Notes under the pieces: generated by a model
The model's input: the letters and a program-made list of their open reading frames with translations, nothing else
Database searches by the model: none
Told to the model about the DNA's origin: nothing
NCBI GenBank assembly: GCA_036245525.1
Contig: BTPG01000002.1
Span: 168,870,625-168,934,624, forward strand
Direction of reading: 5' to 3'
Origin: Semisulcospira habei
Lineage: Eukaryota; Mollusca; Gastropoda; Semisulcospiridae
DNA: 64,000 nucleotides
Translations under genes and position numbers: made by a program
Part shown: piece by piece, positions 63,301-64,000 of the stretch
Position numbering within the stretch: the stretch's first letter is position 1
Layout: each line of letters starts with the position of its first letter

Positions 63301-63514
63301 TTAGCCCATTCAGCCCTGACGCACTACAGCAGGAGATGGGTCGACCGTGATAATTCAAGGGCAGTGCCAGATTAGCTTGGCGCCGATAGGCGCCAAGCTA
63401 ATCTGGCACTGCCTTTGAATTATCACGGTCGATCCATCTCCTGCTACAGGTGCACAGTCGTTAGCTGACGCCTCCAAAATTTGGGAAATACGTGCGCCAG
63501 GCTGAATGAGTTAG
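63301..63514. mobile_element. FB-A2 foldback MITE, complete (214 bp)
   Basis: TTAGCCCATTCAGCCCTGAC to CAGGCTGAATGAGTTAG. Both arms carry GGGCAGTGCC/GGCACTGCC, a matched change from GTAGTGCC/GGCACTAC. Confidence 0.85.
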
Positions 63515-63589
63515 TCTTACTTTGTATGTATATTATGTTTACACTTGTGCTGGTTTGTGATTTTTTGACAGGACGGTTCTTGTCCGCCG

Positions 63590-63689
<100 letters not shown>

Positions 63690-63926
63690 GGTTTATTTTG
63701 TTCTCGCTGTTGTTTTATTGTTTGTTTATTGTCTACCGTATTGAAAATCAATACGATAGACTTTGAAATGGGGCTGGTCGGAGCGCAATCCGGAGAATGC
63801 ACGACATGTGCTGGGCGTGCGGGCCCCGAATACTGGCAAAGAAGTAACGAGATAAAATGACGTCAAGTCTATAGGCTGAGCAAACCTTGCTAGAAAACCG
63901 TCTTTTTGGCGCCGGCCAAGTCCCGC

Positions 63927-63998
<72 letters not shown>
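63927..63998. repeat. (GT)n microsatellite at window end
   Basis: GT tract running to the end of the window. Confidence 0.97.
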
Positions 63999-63999
<1 letters not shown>

Positions 64000-64000
64000 C

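Overview
This window is eukaryotic, metazoan nuclear DNA. It holds one intron-split host gene, CR1-like and RTE-like LINEs, tRNA-derived SINEs, Tc1/pogo relics, a solo LTR, long GT/GA/AAT microsatellites and a very dense population of palindromic TTAA-flanked miniature elements. There are no operons, ribosome binding sites or CRISPR arrays. The mix suggests a marine invertebrate, most likely a mollusc (perhaps a gastropod); that is inference from style, not from a marker gene.

The only host gene I can support is a plasma-membrane Na+/H+ exchanger of the SLC9A2/3/5 type on the minus strand. Exon 1 (signal peptide and start) is at 23141-23360. Exons 2-6 are at 8244-8503, 7055-7261, 5704-5960, 5339-5556 and 1507-1709. 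All five junctions have GT/AG sites and compatible phases, giving 455 codons; the 3' part of the gene lies beyond base 1. A CpG-rich upstream stretch carries NRF-1-like and CRE palindromes at 23543-23605.

Nearly everything else is mobile DNA. (i) Foldback (FB) miniature elements occur in several families, named here by their arms. FB-A, FB-D and FB-E share a hairpin centred on CTTGGCGCC. FB-C is centred on CTCATGAG plus GC-rich arms. FB-B has CTGTCGGTAGCG arms. FB-F has CGGGCCGAC arms. FB-G is a TA-flanked, Tc1-like palindrome. FB-A to FB-E end in TTAA plus CCC-like or CTC-like termini and look like piggyBac-type MITEs. (ii) One RTE-like family has three copies: nearly full length (57400-60696), 5'-truncated (17008-18617) and internally deleted (26368-27352), each with target-site duplications. 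(iii) A second LINE family has an open 1075-codon reading frame at 38066-41293 (minus) and a decayed relative at 44922-46770. (iv) A CR1-like LINE lies at 2535-4800 with 3' fragments elsewhere. (v) SINEs, a 1358-bp solo LTR (27659-29016), a pogo-like MITE (6343-7034) and a Tc1-like transposase relic (24990-26010).

Region by region: 1-23360 is the exchanger, with introns packed with FB elements and LINE/SINE insertions. 23361-24160 is the putative promoter. 24160-31640 holds DNA transposon relics, the deleted RTE copy, the solo LTR and FB copies. 31640-37500 is palindromes and microsatellites. 38000-42000 is the intact LINE. 42000-57200 is mixed FB, LINE, SINE and satellite DNA. 57220-60738 is the near-complete RTE nested in an FB-A. 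60738-64000 is FB copies and microsatellites. The most interesting signals are the number of TTAA foldback elements, the matched (compensatory) changes in both arms of individual copies, and their closeness to 3' splice sites of the exchanger.
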